Shown: positions 27,093-37,290, counted from the first letter of the stretch. The stretch is DNA of 64,000 nt from Psychrobacter sp. FDAARGOS_221 (GCF_002313155.2 NZ_NWFK02000001.1:496001-560000), one strand, 5' to 3'. Notes: a model not told the origin generated them from the letters alone. Numbers and translations are program-made.

Positions 27093-28265
27093 CTCTGGAC
27101 ACACCATCATGCCGACACGCCAGTTGCCACCTAGAGATTTGGCAACACCATTGAGGTAAATGACCTGTTCAAATCCATCCAGCATAGCGAATGGGATAAG
27201 ATGCTGTGAGTCCTGTGAGTCGCAAAGATGCCCTAGTACGTCGTCTTCAACGAGATAACAGGGTGTGTGACGATGACAGCCTATGGCGTCAGTGTGCTGA
27301 TTTTTAATGTCATTGATGCTTTGGGCGTGTTGTTTGAGTAGGGATAAGACTTTGTACATATTGTTGGCACTAAAGCTAAACCCTGTTGGGTTGTGTAGTC
27401 GACTATTGGTGATGTATAGCTTGGGCTGATAAGTGGCAAGGCAATGCTCAAATAGGGTTAAATCGATGCCATCGGCTTGTCTGGGTATGCCTATGACATT
27501 GATGCCCATTTGCTGAGCACAGCCGATTATCCAGTACCAGCCTGGGTCGTCAACGAGTATGGTGTCCCCTGCTTTGCATAGGGTTTTTAGTAATAATTCA
27601 GTGGCATGCGACACGCCAGCAGTGGTGATGATTTGATTAGCCGTGGCGGTAATGTTTTGACTGGCTAGCTGGATGGCGAAGTGCTCACGTAAGCCATGAT
27701 AACCTTGCAGATGCCCGTAACCGAAGATGAATTGGTTAACTTGGCGGATGACTTGACGGCTACATTTACCGACCACTTGTGCGTCAGGCAACCAGTCGTC
27801 TTTGAGCAGTCCGCCCCCTGATGCTCGGTTACTGGGTAGATCGTGAAATAAGTGCCCCATCATCCAACTGGTGTCTAGGACTTGCTGGTGAATAATGGGC
27901 TGTGGCATTGGTGTGGATGCTGTGTGTTCTTGATTGGATTGATTGATTGCATTGGATGGATTATAGGAATCGTTTCGTTCTTTATTTCTGTGGCTATTTG
28001 ATGGCGTATTAGTGATAGATTGCACTAGAAATCCTACACCTTGCATAGAGGTGATATGCCCTGATGCGACCAGTCTGTCGTAGGCTTGCGAGACGGTGTA
28101 AGTTGAGACATCACTTTGCTTTGCCATCACTCGAATCGAGGGGATAAGCTGATTGGGCTGATAACGTCCTGTTTCAATGTTTTCTATGATGGTATTGATG
28201 AGGGTATCGGTTTTATTGATTTTTATCATTGTGATTGGTTCTGCTGTCTTGGTTATTGATGTCAT
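27093..28265 (-). pseudogene. 5' part of IS-interrupted MocR (GntR/aminotransferase) regulator
   Basis: 391 codons before the IS. Residues 15-80 are the GntR-type winged helix (GRYQPNQLIPSIRVMAKQ, then SVSTYTVSQAYDRL-like recognition helix). A long Ser/Asn-rich linker to about 125 follows, then the PLP-dependent aminotransferase-like domain with the Schiff-base lysine segment NGVAKSLGGNWRVG near the break. MocR proteins sense PLP or amino compounds and often control a divergent gene, here an EamA exporter. The IS removes the last 153 residues of the effector domain, so the regulator is presumably inactive. Confidence 0.88.
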
Positions 28266-28273
28266 TATTTAAA

Positions 28274-28304
28274 CTGTACAGTAGCAAAAAATCACCTGTA
28301 CAGT
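28274..28304. promoter_or_regulatory. Putative MocR operator: tandem CTGTACAGT
   Basis: CTGTACAGT occurs at 28274-28282 and again at 28296-28304 in the same orientation, 22 bases apart (two helical turns). Each core CTGTACAG is palindromic. The pair lies in the 148-base gap between mocR and the EamA gene. MocR-type regulators commonly bind spaced direct repeats in such positions. Confidence 0.65.
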
Positions 28305-28413
28305 GAGATTAAAAAAGGAAGGTGCTGTGTAGGGTCTGTCATGGTTTTTGGTCGTATAGTGTTTGTCAGTATTAAACATACAAATAAGCACTGGCAAGAT
28401 AAGGGGAATAACA

Positions 28414-29316
28414 ATGACCATTAAAGAACAACTCTTGGCACTGGCTGTCGTTTTGGTATGGGGATTTAATTTTGTCATTATCCGTTGGGGATTAGAAGAC
28501 CTGCATACGATGACGTTTATCATGCTACGGTTTTTGTTTACCGCTATCCCGATGGTGTTTATTATTAAAAAGCCTGACGTACCTATGCGTTATGTTGCAT
28601 TATATGGTCTGATATTAGGGCTTGGCGTGTGGGGGTTGGCATACTTTGCTATTGCTCAGGGCATGCCATCTGGCATGTCGTCTTTAATCTTACAAACCAG
28701 CCCTTTTTTAACCGTACTGGTTGCTTTGGTGTTTTTTAAAGAGCATTTAACGCCTAGGCAAATTGTTGGTGTGATGATTGCGATGCTTGGATTACTCGTT
28801 ATCTTTATGTTTAAGTCAGACAACATTAGCTTGACGGGCTTACTGATTACGCTTTTGGCTTCGGTGTTTATGACGCTCAGTAATGTCGTTATAAAAATAA
28901 CCAAACCTAAAAATGTGGTGAGCTTTACCGTGTGGGCAAGCCTGTTTGTCCCCCTACCTATCCTAATTATGTCGCTTATATATGCTGGCATGACAGACAC
29001 GCCAATCTATACGTATCTACAGTTGCCAAGCTTGAAAAGTTGGGGTGTGATTTTATTTCAGTCATTGGTCATAACGGTGGCAGGATATTCTATCTTTGCA
29101 ATGCTAATTACTAAACACGGACTGGCGATTACCACCCCTTATACATTGTTGATACCGATTGCGGGTCTGTTTTTTGGTTGGCTCATTTATGATGAGGTGT
29201 TGTCACCTGTGGAGATAATGGGATCTGTATTAATATTGGTTGGATTGGTCGTGTTGACGGTGAGGTTGCCAGTGCGAGGTAAGAATAAAAATCTTGTAGA
29301 AATGAAAAAATGCTAA
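28414..29316 (+). CDS. EamA/DMT-superfamily exporter
   Basis: A ten-helix drug/metabolite transporter with two EamA halves. The N-terminal half begins LALAVVLVWGFNFVIIRWGL, the typical family opening, and the second half carries PYTLLIPIAGLFFGWLIYDE. An upstream in-frame ATG at 28363 would add 17 hydrophilic residues. The ATG at 28414 is preferred because AAGGGGA lies at proper distance and the product begins like relatives, giving 300 residues. It is divergent from the broken mocR, which probably regulated it. A PhzF fragment follows after 33 bases. Confidence 0.9.
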   Translation: MTIKEQLLALAVVLVWGFNFVIIRWGLEDLHTMTFIMLRFLFTAIPMVFIIKKPDVPMRYVALYGLILGLGVWGLAYFAIAQGMPSGMSSLILQTSPFLTVLVALVFFKEHLTPRQIVGVMIAMLGLLVIFMFKSDNISLTGLLITLLASVFMTLSNVVIKITKPKNVVSFTVWASLFVPLPILIMSLIYAGMTDTPIYTYLQLPSLKSWGVILFQSLVITVAGYSIFAMLITKHGLAITTPYTLLIPIAGLFFGWLIYDEVLSPVEIMGSVLILVGLVVLTVRLPVRGKNKNLVEMKKC

Positions 29317-29349
29317 TATCGTTAAACCCATCTAACCACTGGAAATAGT

Positions 29350-29994
29350 ATGAAACTAAAAATAGACTTTATCGACGCATTCACTGACACCGTATTCAAA
29401 GGTAATTCGGCTGGCGTGGTTGTTTTAAAAGATACCAATGGTCAAAGTCAAAAACAGGACAGTGAGTCAGGCTGGCTAGATACCGATTTAATGCAGTCCA
29501 TTGCAACCCAAAATAATCTTTCAGAAACCGCTTTTTTGGTTTGTAAGAATCATTCTGACAAGTCAGCATACACAGAAACCACACCTTTATATCATATCCG
29601 CTGGTTTTCAACGCTTATGGAGGTTGATTTTTGTGGTCATGCAACATTGGCATCAGCGTTTGTGCTGTTTGATAAGGATAATGATTTAGCTGAGGTGCAG
29701 TTTTATGCGGATGCTGTCGGTGTATTGACTGTGACTAAGCGTAATGATGGCAAAATACAGATGGATTTTCCAAATCAGAAACCCAAGCGGATAATGGACT
29801 TACCAAAAGCGTTAGTAGATGGGTTGTCTATTAAGCCTGTTGAAGTTTATCAAAATCAAAAAGCTTATTTCGTAATATACGAACAGGTGTCTGATGTCTT
29901 AAAAGCCGAGCAAGACAAAAAATTATTGGCAGAATTAGCACCTCATGGTGTGGCAGTCACCAGTCAGGCTCAAACATCATGTAACAGTAATTGA
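29350..29994 (+). pseudogene. PhzF-family isomerase, C-terminally truncated
   Basis: The N-terminal two thirds of a PhzF-like protein. It starts KLKIDFIDAFTDTVFKGNSA, has the catalytic Glu region NNLSETAF (about residue 58) and RWFSTLMEVDFCGHATLA. The family match runs to HGVAVTSQ near residue 205, then ends in seven unrelated codons and a stop. Normal PhzF proteins are 260-300 residues and need the lost C-terminal RxF..G.PEDPVTGSAH region for the second half of the active site. A DUF711 fragment begins at the break, in another frame. Confidence 0.85.
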
Positions 29995-30520
29995 TGATAT
30001 TGCTAAGTCAGTAAATAGAGAATATATACAATTAGGCTGGAATTATTTGGGCATAGACACCTCCCCTGCACCCTCAAAGGACTGTGCGTCAATGGTCGAT
30101 GTTTATAAGCTGTTAGACGTTCCCTATTTTGGTGCATCGGGTACGGTTGAAGCATCAAGTCTGTTGACACGAATATTTAAGTCAATGACTGGGATTGATG
30201 CCGTTGGATTCTCAGGTTTAATGCTGGCAGTGACTGAAGACATAGGATTGGCACAAGGTACGATTAATGGCGATTTCGATATCAGGTCATTATTGACTTA
30301 TAGCGCGGTTTGCGGCATTGGTCTTGATACCGTACCGATTGCAGGTGATACACCAAACGATAAACTGTGCGCGTTAATACGTGATACAGGAACGATGGCA
30401 TTCCGTTTGAATAAACCTTTAACCGTCCGTGTCTTTCCTGTGCCAAACTTAACTGCTAGCAAAATAACCGCGTTTGAGAGTGATGACTTGTGCAATTGTG
30501 TGGTAATGGCGGTGCCTTAA
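29945..30520 (+). pseudogene. DUF711 (UPF0210) protein, C-terminal fragment
   Basis: The frame carries the C-terminal half of a DUF711 protein: NYLGIDTSPAPSKD, FGASGTVEASSLLTRIFKS, GFSGLMLAVTEDIGLA, LLTYSAVCGIGLDTVPIAG and LNKPLTVRVFPVPN. Complete members are about 450 residues and this fragment is about 180. The first residues belong to the antecedent PhzF sequence read in another frame, so a native start is missing. A deletion probably fused the two genes around 29970-29995. Confidence 0.85.
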
Positions 30521-30682
30521 TAGACTTAAAGTAAAGTAAATTTAAACTTCCTTATAAATAGTAATTTTAACTTAGTTTTTATTACGGATTACTTTATTGA
30601 ATAGCATTGCAACTTCTTACTAAACCATCGATTATATTTATCCTCTTTAATAGCTAGAATACATCCTTTTTATTTATTCTAG

Positions 30683-30838
30683 CTACTCCCACCCTTTTTT
30701 AATCTCTAAAAATTCATTCTCAGCTATCGGTTTTTTGATGACCGAGGTACTAATGCGGGCAATTTTTAGGATATCCACTAAATAATCATCACCGTGCGTG
30801 TTTTTAACCGCTAGCGGGATAACCTCGTTTACGAGTGA
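30683..30838 (-). pseudogene. Small C-terminal gene remnant
   Basis: Minus-strand open frame of 51 codons with no start. It includes the segments VIPLAVKNTHGDDYLVDILK and KKPIAENEFLEIKKGWE and then stops. Composition is protein-like and it reads like the tail of a larger enzyme, cut upstream by a stop at 30839. I do not recognise the parent. The rest of 30521-30880 shows nothing. Confidence 0.35.
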
Positions 30839-30880
30839 TTATTTGTGCGGTTATTGCAGTGCATTAAAGGTAAATCGAGG

Positions 30881-31744
30881 CTACTTTTCAGGGTCTATAC
30901 CCATGTTCCTTAAAAGTATACATGCCTGCGTTAAACCATTGTCACAAGATTGACCAAGCCATAATATGGCAGACGTAGTATTTACTGGCTGATTGATGCC
31001 TTTATAATTAATTACACCAAGTTTGTACTGGGAATATTTATCTCCTGCTTCTGCCTCTTCTCTATATGCTTGTATTAATTTTTGAGAATCTGCAACCCCT
31101 TTATTTCTAAACGCAAGCAACTCTAAAGATAGCTGCGCATTAACGTCGTTTTGATAGGCCGCTTTTCTCCACCATTCAATAGCTTCACTTTCATTCTGTT
31201 CTACGCCCATACCATTTTTATACATATTCCCAAGTGCATTTTGAGCAGGAGCATAATTTTGATTCGCTGATTTGGTCAAAAATTCGAAAGCTATCTTATA
31301 ACGTTCTTCAGGATTGATATTTGCTACCGCATCTCTATTGCCATTAAGATATACAATGCCTACATTATACTGACCTTTCATAGACCCAGCGTCGGCAGCT
31401 TTCTGATACCAATAAAAGGCTTTGTCTAAATCTCGCTCGGTACCCATTGCAAACTCATACATTGCACCAACTTTATTAAGTGCAGGTAAGTGATTAAGTT
31501 GTGCCGCCTTCAATACCGCATCAAAACCTTTCTCCTCACTTTCTTCTACCCCCAAGCCATTGTAATACATGAATGCTAACTGATAATAGTCTGCACCTGT
31601 CATGGGTTCTCCATCATATCTCAGCTCAACTTCTACATTTTTTGTATCATCTGCATGACCTAATAAAGGTAAAGTTAAAATTAATGGTATTAACATTAAT
31701 TGACTAACGCACAGTTTTTTGGAGATCGATTTTAAGAATGTCAT
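30881..31744 (-). CDS. Secreted Sel1-like repeat protein
   Basis: A 287-residue protein with a signal peptide (basic MTFLKSISKKL, hydrophobic core to about residue 30, cleavage near GHA-DD). The mature part holds about five Sel1-type alpha-alpha repeats, for example YYQLAFMYYNGLGVEESEEK, KAFYWYQKAADAGSMKGQYN and AIEWWRKAAYQNDVNAQLSL. Such repeats are protein-binding scaffolds, often periplasmic. No partner is evident. The gene is transcribed alone. Confidence 0.88.
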   Translation of the reverse strand: MTFLKSISKKLCVSQLMLIPLILTLPLLGHADDTKNVEVELRYDGEPMTGADYYQLAFMYYNGLGVEESEEKGFDAVLKAAQLNHLPALNKVGAMYEFAMGTERDLDKAFYWYQKAADAGSMKGQYNVGIVYLNGNRDAVANINPEERYKIAFEFLTKSANQNYAPAQNALGNMYKNGMGVEQNESEAIEWWRKAAYQNDVNAQLSLELLAFRNKGVADSQKLIQAYREEAEAGDKYSQYKLGVINYKGINQPVNTTSAILWLGQSCDNGLTQACILLRNMGIDPEK

Positions 31745-32190
31745 ATTTATTACTTATAAATTAATAAATGAAAGAGTTTCTGAGTTTACATTATGCTCTT
31801 TTTATATATTAAAATGTCGAAAACCTCACTATCGGAGCGATTTAGGCTTACTACCGTAGTCTTGCCTTACAACGCCGTATCGTGACAATAGCAACATATC
31901 TGGACCTCTTAGAGTGACATATAAGTGCAAAATAAAAATCCATTTTAGGCATTTTTACTTGCAAAGCTAAAACTTCTATAGAGTTTTTTAACATTTTTCA
32001 TTATTTTCACCACTACCCTAGTCATTTTGTAATCGTTAATTTAAGGGTTCAAATATTAAAATATCATGCCTACCTAGTATCTTAGCAAAAGCACAACAGA
32101 GAAATTTAAAGTGTTAGAGCCTAAAAGACTAGTAAAAAAGAGGCTTAAAAGAACAATCAATGAAACCATTTTCTAGAAAGAAAGTCTAAG
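31745..32190. other. Noncoding gap
   Basis: 446 AT-rich bases between two minus-strand genes. No gene, RNA, repeat or convincing hairpin. Presumably it holds the promoter of the Sel1-like gene and the end of the transporter transcript. Confidence 0.5.
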
Positions 32191-33165
32191 CTATCGTTTG
32201 ACGACCAATGCCACAGATGCCACCGTAATCAGCCCACCGCCTAGCCAGCCCAACACACCTATCTGCTCATTAAGTAATAATACAGCGAACAGCGCACCAA
32301 ATACTGGCTCGCTACCCATAAGCAAAGACGCACGGCTGGGCGAACCTATTTTTACTGCCCAATTTTGAACAAAAAAGGCAAAAATGGTGCAAAAAATGAC
32401 AAGATAAAGTGTCGGCAGCCAAAAAGCACTTTGGTTAGGTAGATCAATCACACCATTTGAATAAATTTGAGTAATTAAGAATGAAAACAAACAGCCTATA
32501 AAAACCATAATAGATTGGACCGCAGTCAGTGCGAGCGATGAGATAGGTTGTTTTGTTTTGCTAGTTTCTCTATCTAACACCTCTAACGGCTGGTTATCAA
32601 CCAGTTTCTTAGTCATCGTCACCATGACAGCGCGGGCAAGCGCGGCACATAATATAAGCCCGTCCCCTAGATTCAACAACATAGAGGATGCGTTTACTGA
32701 GTCTTGGGCATCCATTGTTAGTAAATAAGTACCAAACAATGATAACAAGGCGCATACGAAGACACGGTTGTGTGGGCGATTTTTCAGGACCGCCCATTCC
32801 ATAAAGGGGGTCATAATAAGGCACAAACTTATCAAAAACGCTGCGTTGGCGGCGGTAGTATAAAACAAACCATAAGTTTCAAATAAGAAAATCGTGAGTA
32901 AGATGGCACCAAGAGGGAGACCAGCGGCAATTGTTTGTTTTAATTGTGCAGGGTTACGTCGATAAGTGCTGATTAATATAGGAAAGAGTATCAAACTGGT
33001 TAACCCAAAGCGTATCGCTAAAAAGCCAAGTACAGGGTAAAACTGTAGGCTAATTTTTGCCATACCATAGCTTGAGCCCCAGATGGCAGCGACGAGTATT
33101 AAACAGATATCTGACAGCAGTAAGAGCTGTCTATTATTCAATTGAAAAGAGATGCTTTGACTCAT
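32191..33165 (-). CDS. EamA/DMT-superfamily transporter
   Basis: A 324-residue inner-membrane protein with ten predicted helices. The first EamA half opens LLLSDICLILVAAIWGSSYG and the second half ends ASLLMGSEPVFGALFAVLLL, then GWLGGGLI, as in RhaT/YdcZ-type exporters. Substrate is unknown. It is divergent from a LysR gene 195 bases away, a layout in which the regulator usually controls the transporter. It is only distantly similar to the other EamA protein at 28414. Confidence 0.92.
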   Translation of the reverse strand: MSQSISFQLNNRQLLLLSDICLILVAAIWGSSYGMAKISLQFYPVLGFLAIRFGLTSLILFPILISTYRRNPAQLKQTIAAGLPLGAILLTIFLFETYGLFYTTAANAAFLISLCLIMTPFMEWAVLKNRPHNRVFVCALLSLFGTYLLTMDAQDSVNASSMLLNLGDGLILCAALARAVMVTMTKKLVDNQPLEVLDRETSKTKQPISSLALTAVQSIMVFIGCLFSFLITQIYSNGVIDLPNQSAFWLPTLYLVIFCTIFAFFVQNWAVKIGSPSRASLLMGSEPVFGALFAVLLLNEQIGVLGWLGGGLITVASVALVVKR

Positions 33166-33360
33166 TTGGATTTATCCTATCGGTTCATCTACCTTCCAAA
33201 GTGTATCTACCCGTCAGCCTGCATTAAATGATTATTTCGGCAAAACTGTTTTTCCAAATGCGCTTCTTATACTATTTAATAACAACTTATAATATAAATT
33301 TACTTTGACTTGGTTTATTTTATTTTTATTAAATCGGGTATTGGGTTTGGATAATTATCA

Positions 33361-34275
33361 ATGAATAAGACGACTTTGCACGGTTTGCTATTAAATATGG
33401 CAATTTTTGAGACAGTAGCCGATTTAGGCAGCTTTAGTGCCGCAGCAGAGGCGCTGCAAATGACGCCATCCTCAGTGAGCAAACGTATCACTCAACTGGA
33501 GGATACGCTTGGCACAAGGTTGATTGAGCGCACCACACGAAGTATGCGCCTGACGGGTACAGGAGGGAGTTTTTTAACGTATTGCCAAAATATGCTTAAG
33601 GAAGCCAACGCTGCGGTTGAGGTTGCCAATCAATCCTTGGAGGTGCTGGCAGGTGATGTGTCTATAGGCGTACCCAAAAGCTTTGCCAGTCATGTGATGG
33701 GTGGTTTATTAGTAGCGTTTTTAAAGCAGTATCCAGATATTCGTTTAAAGGCGGTTATTACGGATAATTCAATAGATTTGTTACGTGATAATGTAGACTG
33801 CGCCATAGAGATAAGCGAGTCGCCACCTGATTATTTGATTGCAAAGCCACTGCGAGAAGTGCGGCAAGTATTATGTGCGACACCTCAATATTTAGCATCA
33901 CACCCGTATCCTATTAAGCATCCTTTAGACTTAAAACATCATGATTGTATTTATTTAGGTGAGACGCCCGATGACAATCAATGGCGGTTTTTAAATATCA
34001 ATGATAAGACTCTAGAACCGATAACCGTCACCGTTAGTGGTCGCTACGCAGTAAATCATACAGGCATGCGCTTAGAGGGTGTGGTCAATCATTTGGGTGT
34101 GGGCTGCTTTCCTGATTTTGTCGTCACAGAGGCATTGAGTAGCGGTACGGTCGTTGAGGTTTTGCCTGATTGGCAATTAAAGTCAAAATATGAAGGGGTT
34201 GCATGGTTGACCTATTTACCCAATAAATTCCGCCCGTTACGACTGCAAGTTTTGATTGAGTTTTTGCAAGACTAA
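33361..34275 (+). CDS. LysR-family transcriptional regulator
   Basis: 304 residues. The winged helix-turn-helix lies at about 12-70 (ADLGSFSAAAEALQMTPSSV, SKRITQLEDTLGTRLIERTT), followed by a linker helix and a periplasmic-binding-protein-like effector domain from about 95. It resembles the CrgA/AaeR-type group that controls efflux or aromatic metabolism. The intergenic region with the divergent EamA gene is the likely operator. Confidence 0.95.
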   Translation: MNKTTLHGLLLNMAIFETVADLGSFSAAAEALQMTPSSVSKRITQLEDTLGTRLIERTTRSMRLTGTGGSFLTYCQNMLKEANAAVEVANQSLEVLAGDVSIGVPKSFASHVMGGLLVAFLKQYPDIRLKAVITDNSIDLLRDNVDCAIEISESPPDYLIAKPLREVRQVLCATPQYLASHPYPIKHPLDLKHHDCIYLGETPDDNQWRFLNINDKTLEPITVTVSGRYAVNHTGMRLEGVVNHLGVGCFPDFVVTEALSSGTVVEVLPDWQLKSKYEGVAWLTYLPNKFRPLRLQVLIEFLQD

Positions 34276-34543
34276 GATGTCTTAATCTCTATGTACGGAA
34301 ATACGCCATAAATTCAAACCATTCTTATAAGCCATCGTATTAAAGGTTGATCCAAATACTCAATCCACTTTAATTCCTCACGTCTCTAAATAAAGTGATA
34401 TAAATATTCTTAAGAGTTAGCAATCCAAACTTAATCATCGCAAATTTTTGTTATCAAAAATATTGTACAACCCTATATATCCTGCTTAAATAATTATTAG
34501 TCAGACTCATAATGTATCGTTAAAAACTTCAAAGGCAGTTAGC

Positions 34544-35494
34544 ATGAGATTTATAAGGCGTAAATCAGTATTATCTGTGATCTCATTGACATCAATCATA
34601 ATGCTGTCAACCACTTCAATGGCTCAAACAAATCAACGCCAGCATCCAACCCCTCATTCTTCTACTTCTATCGCTAATGCTATTAATACAGATACTGATT
34701 CGAGCTGTAGTGTCTATCAGCGTATTGAGCAATCAGATACCCCTATTGATATAAAAGAGTTCAAGCAGACACCAAATGGTATAAATATTTATTCAGATAA
34801 TTTAAGTCTACAAGTTAAAAGATTTCAGCCTTGCAAAGCCGATGTACCATTCAATAAAAGCCCAGAAGTTCTTGCTCAGTATCATGAATTTGAAAAACCT
34901 GTAATAGCGCTAAACAATACAATTAATGAAGATGAGTTCACGCCTGAAGATGTTGCTCTAATAAATTTGTCTATGGCGATTGCTTATTATTCAGGCGAAT
35001 TTGTACCGAAAGATGATAATAAGGCAGTGCAATACTTAAGCAAAGTGGTCGATTATTACCAAAATGAGAAACCTGAATGGTCGCCATTACTTAGCTATAT
35101 GGTTACTAGTGAAATTGTCAGTAAAAAAAGCCATCTCAGCGAGAACAATCCTATTAGATTGCAACATGAGACTGAAGCAGGGATCGGTATAGTAAGTAGC
35201 TATTTGCTAGACAAAGCAGGACATTTTGATACTAAGGCGATGTTGACTTATGAGGATATTGAACATTTTTTGGGTGTCCCTATTCTTCCTAGCAATGAGG
35301 ATATTAAACGATATATCACGCCAAAACTTGACGAGCTGACTCATTTAGCCAATCAAGGGAGCTATGTTGCCACAGGTATCTTGGCAGAACTGTATGAAGA
35401 GTTAGTAGATATTGACCCTAACTATACTGACAAAGCAAAGTACTGGGAAGACAAAGCGGATGCTTTGCCACAGGATGACATCGACTGGCGCTAA
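34544..35494 (+). CDS. Secreted protein with weak Sel1-like region
   Basis: 316 residues with a signal peptide (MRFIRRKSVLSV, hydrophobic core, cleavage near SMAQT). A low-complexity His/Ser/Thr stretch follows, then a helical region including ALINLSMAIAYYSGEFVPKD and NKAVQYLSKVVDYY that looks like one or two degenerate Sel1 repeats. No other domain is recognised. The gene is 59 bases upstream of a WG-repeat gene on the same strand and may form an operon with it and the next small secreted protein. Confidence 0.8.
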   Translation: MRFIRRKSVLSVISLTSIIMLSTTSMAQTNQRQHPTPHSSTSIANAINTDTDSSCSVYQRIEQSDTPIDIKEFKQTPNGINIYSDNLSLQVKRFQPCKADVPFNKSPEVLAQYHEFEKPVIALNNTINEDEFTPEDVALINLSMAIAYYSGEFVPKDDNKAVQYLSKVVDYYQNEKPEWSPLLSYMVTSEIVSKKSHLSENNPIRLQHETEAGIGIVSSYLLDKAGHFDTKAMLTYEDIEHFLGVPILPSNEDIKRYITPKLDELTHLANQGSYVATGILAELYEELVDIDPNYTDKAKYWEDKADALPQDDIDWR

Positions 35495-35553
35495 AAATAT
35501 GTTATTGCTCAAAATATCTGATAAACCTTAATCTTCATCACTTCAGGTGAACC

Positions 35554-37290
35554 ATGCGCTCTGTTCTTATAAAGCCTTTATCTCTTTGTTTGTTTACAAC
35601 TGTTCTGCATACAGCACTCATTGCACCGTCCGCTATTGCTTCAGATTCAAAATCAGAAGGCACTTCAACTTTGGACTGTGCTTGCTTAAATGCCAAAACC
35701 ACAAAAAACAGTCAACAATTAAGGGAGCAACAACTTGCCACCGAATACCAGCTCATCTTAAATGACTTTGATGCTGAAAGCGCCTACCATGATATGAGTG
35801 ATAATAATGATGTGTCGATTCGTATTAATGATAAAGTAATGTTCCAACATTTAAGTCATGTATATTTGACCAAAAACTTAGACATCATTGCCAAACAAAA
35901 TGACAAATCAGGCGTCATTGATAAAACAGGTAAAGTGATTATACCGTTTGAGTACGATAGTATTTATACCTACCAAGATGCTTTTGTGGTAAAAAAAGAT
36001 AAATTGTTTGGTTTTATAAATCGTCAACATCAAGCCTTAACCTCTGACGAGTATTATTTTGACAATTGTAAATTGAAGCTTATTCAACGAGCCTCTGCAT
36101 ATCAACCTTTGATTGGTTATAAAAAAACCGGTGCTTATACTGGTAAATGGGGCGCGCTTGATAGCGAAGGTCAGGTTGTAATTCCTTTTGACTATGACTC
36201 AATTGGTGAAGTTACAGACAACTACTCAATTGCTTCGGGTAAATTTTATAAAGTAAAAAAGGACGACTATTGGGGCATCATTGATAGTAAAGGGAACACG
36301 ATATTACCGCCCCACTATCAACGCATACGTTGGTTTAATACCAGTCAGAACTTATTTTATGTTATTAAGAATAATCAAAAATTTGTCGTTGATGCATCAC
36401 AAAATATAATTATTGACGGTAATATCGGTAGTATTCAATTTATTGACGCTGACGGTGAAGAGAGTTATAGCGTTTACGATGATGAAGTGCATGATGGTAG
36501 TGTTCGTCCTGCCATTATTGAAATTGATGGTAAATACGGACTATTCGACTCAAGTGGTAGACAACTATTACCTGCCCGCTATGAGGCTATGCAAAATCTG
36601 TATAGCTTAGGCTTGTTACAGGTTGAAAAGGATGGCAAACAGGGTGTCATCGACTTAAAAGGAAGTACCGTTATTCCTGCAAAATTTGATGAGCTCGACC
36701 CTGTTAATATCAATATTAAAGGCGAAGATTTAAGCCATTTACGTTATTTTATTGCCAAACAAAACGGCAAATTTGGGCTGTTATCAATTGACAATACGCA
36801 GGTGTTGCCATTTGAATATGACAGTATGACTTACAATGTATTTACTTTACCCAACCGACTGATTGTCAGTAAGCCTATCAATAATGACGATCAAATAAAA
36901 TTTGCACTACTCAATGTTGATGGCACGCCTTTAACCCCTTTTATTTATGATAAGTTAGAATACGACAATTACGACTCACGACTCCATGTCTGGATTAAAG
37001 ACTTAAACTCTGTTCTTAAAGAGGGGTTGATAGATAATAATGGAAACGTACTACTGGCACCAAAGTATGACAGGCTACATTTTGAAATTGTTGAGGACGG
37101 CTATGTATTTGAGCAAGGCGGTAAATACGGCTGGATAACTGAAGATAGCTTTAATGAAATTATACCTGCAACCTTTGATGAACGATTTGATTTTGAAGAT
37201 GGTATTGCGAAGGTCATCCGTGAAGGCAAGACATTTTGGATTGATAGACAAGGACGTGAGGTTAATAAAATACCTCAAACAAATGAGTGA
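35554..37290 (+). CDS. Secreted WG-repeat protein
   Basis: 578 residues with a signal peptide (SLCLFTTVLHTALIAPSAIA). The mature part consists of about nine WG beta repeats with the pattern (W/F)G(F/L)I(D/N)xxG..(V/I)IPxxYD, for example KTGKVIIPFEYDSI, GKWGALDSEGQVVIPFDYDS and GKYGLFDSSGRQLLPARYEA. The repeats probably form a beta-propeller-like binding surface. Function is not known for the family. It shares architecture with the protein at 43295. Confidence 0.9.
   Translation: MRSVLIKPLSLCLFTTVLHTALIAPSAIASDSKSEGTSTLDCACLNAKTTKNSQQLREQQLATEYQLILNDFDAESAYHDMSDNNDVSIRINDKVMFQHLSHVYLTKNLDIIAKQNDKSGVIDKTGKVIIPFEYDSIYTYQDAFVVKKDKLFGFINRQHQALTSDEYYFDNCKLKLIQRASAYQPLIGYKKTGAYTGKWGALDSEGQVVIPFDYDSIGEVTDNYSIASGKFYKVKKDDYWGIIDSKGNTILPPHYQRIRWFNTSQNLFYVIKNNQKFVVDASQNIIIDGNIGSIQFIDADGEESYSVYDDEVHDGSVRPAIIEIDGKYGLFDSSGRQLLPARYEAMQNLYSLGLLQVEKDGKQGVIDLKGSTVIPAKFDELDPVNINIKGEDLSHLRYFIAKQNGKFGLLSIDNTQVLPFEYDSMTYNVFTLPNRLIVSKPINNDDQIKFALLNVDGTPLTPFIYDKLEYDNYDSRLHVWIKDLNSVLKEGLIDNNGNVLLAPKYDRLHFEIVEDGYVFEQGGKYGWITEDSFNEIIPATFDERFDFEDGIAKVIREGKTFWIDRQGREVNKIPQTNE

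Noticed and set aside
28363..28413. Longer N-terminus for the EamA exporter
   Set aside because: Adds 17 residues before the first membrane helix. AAGGGGA before 28414 and family length favour the later ATG.
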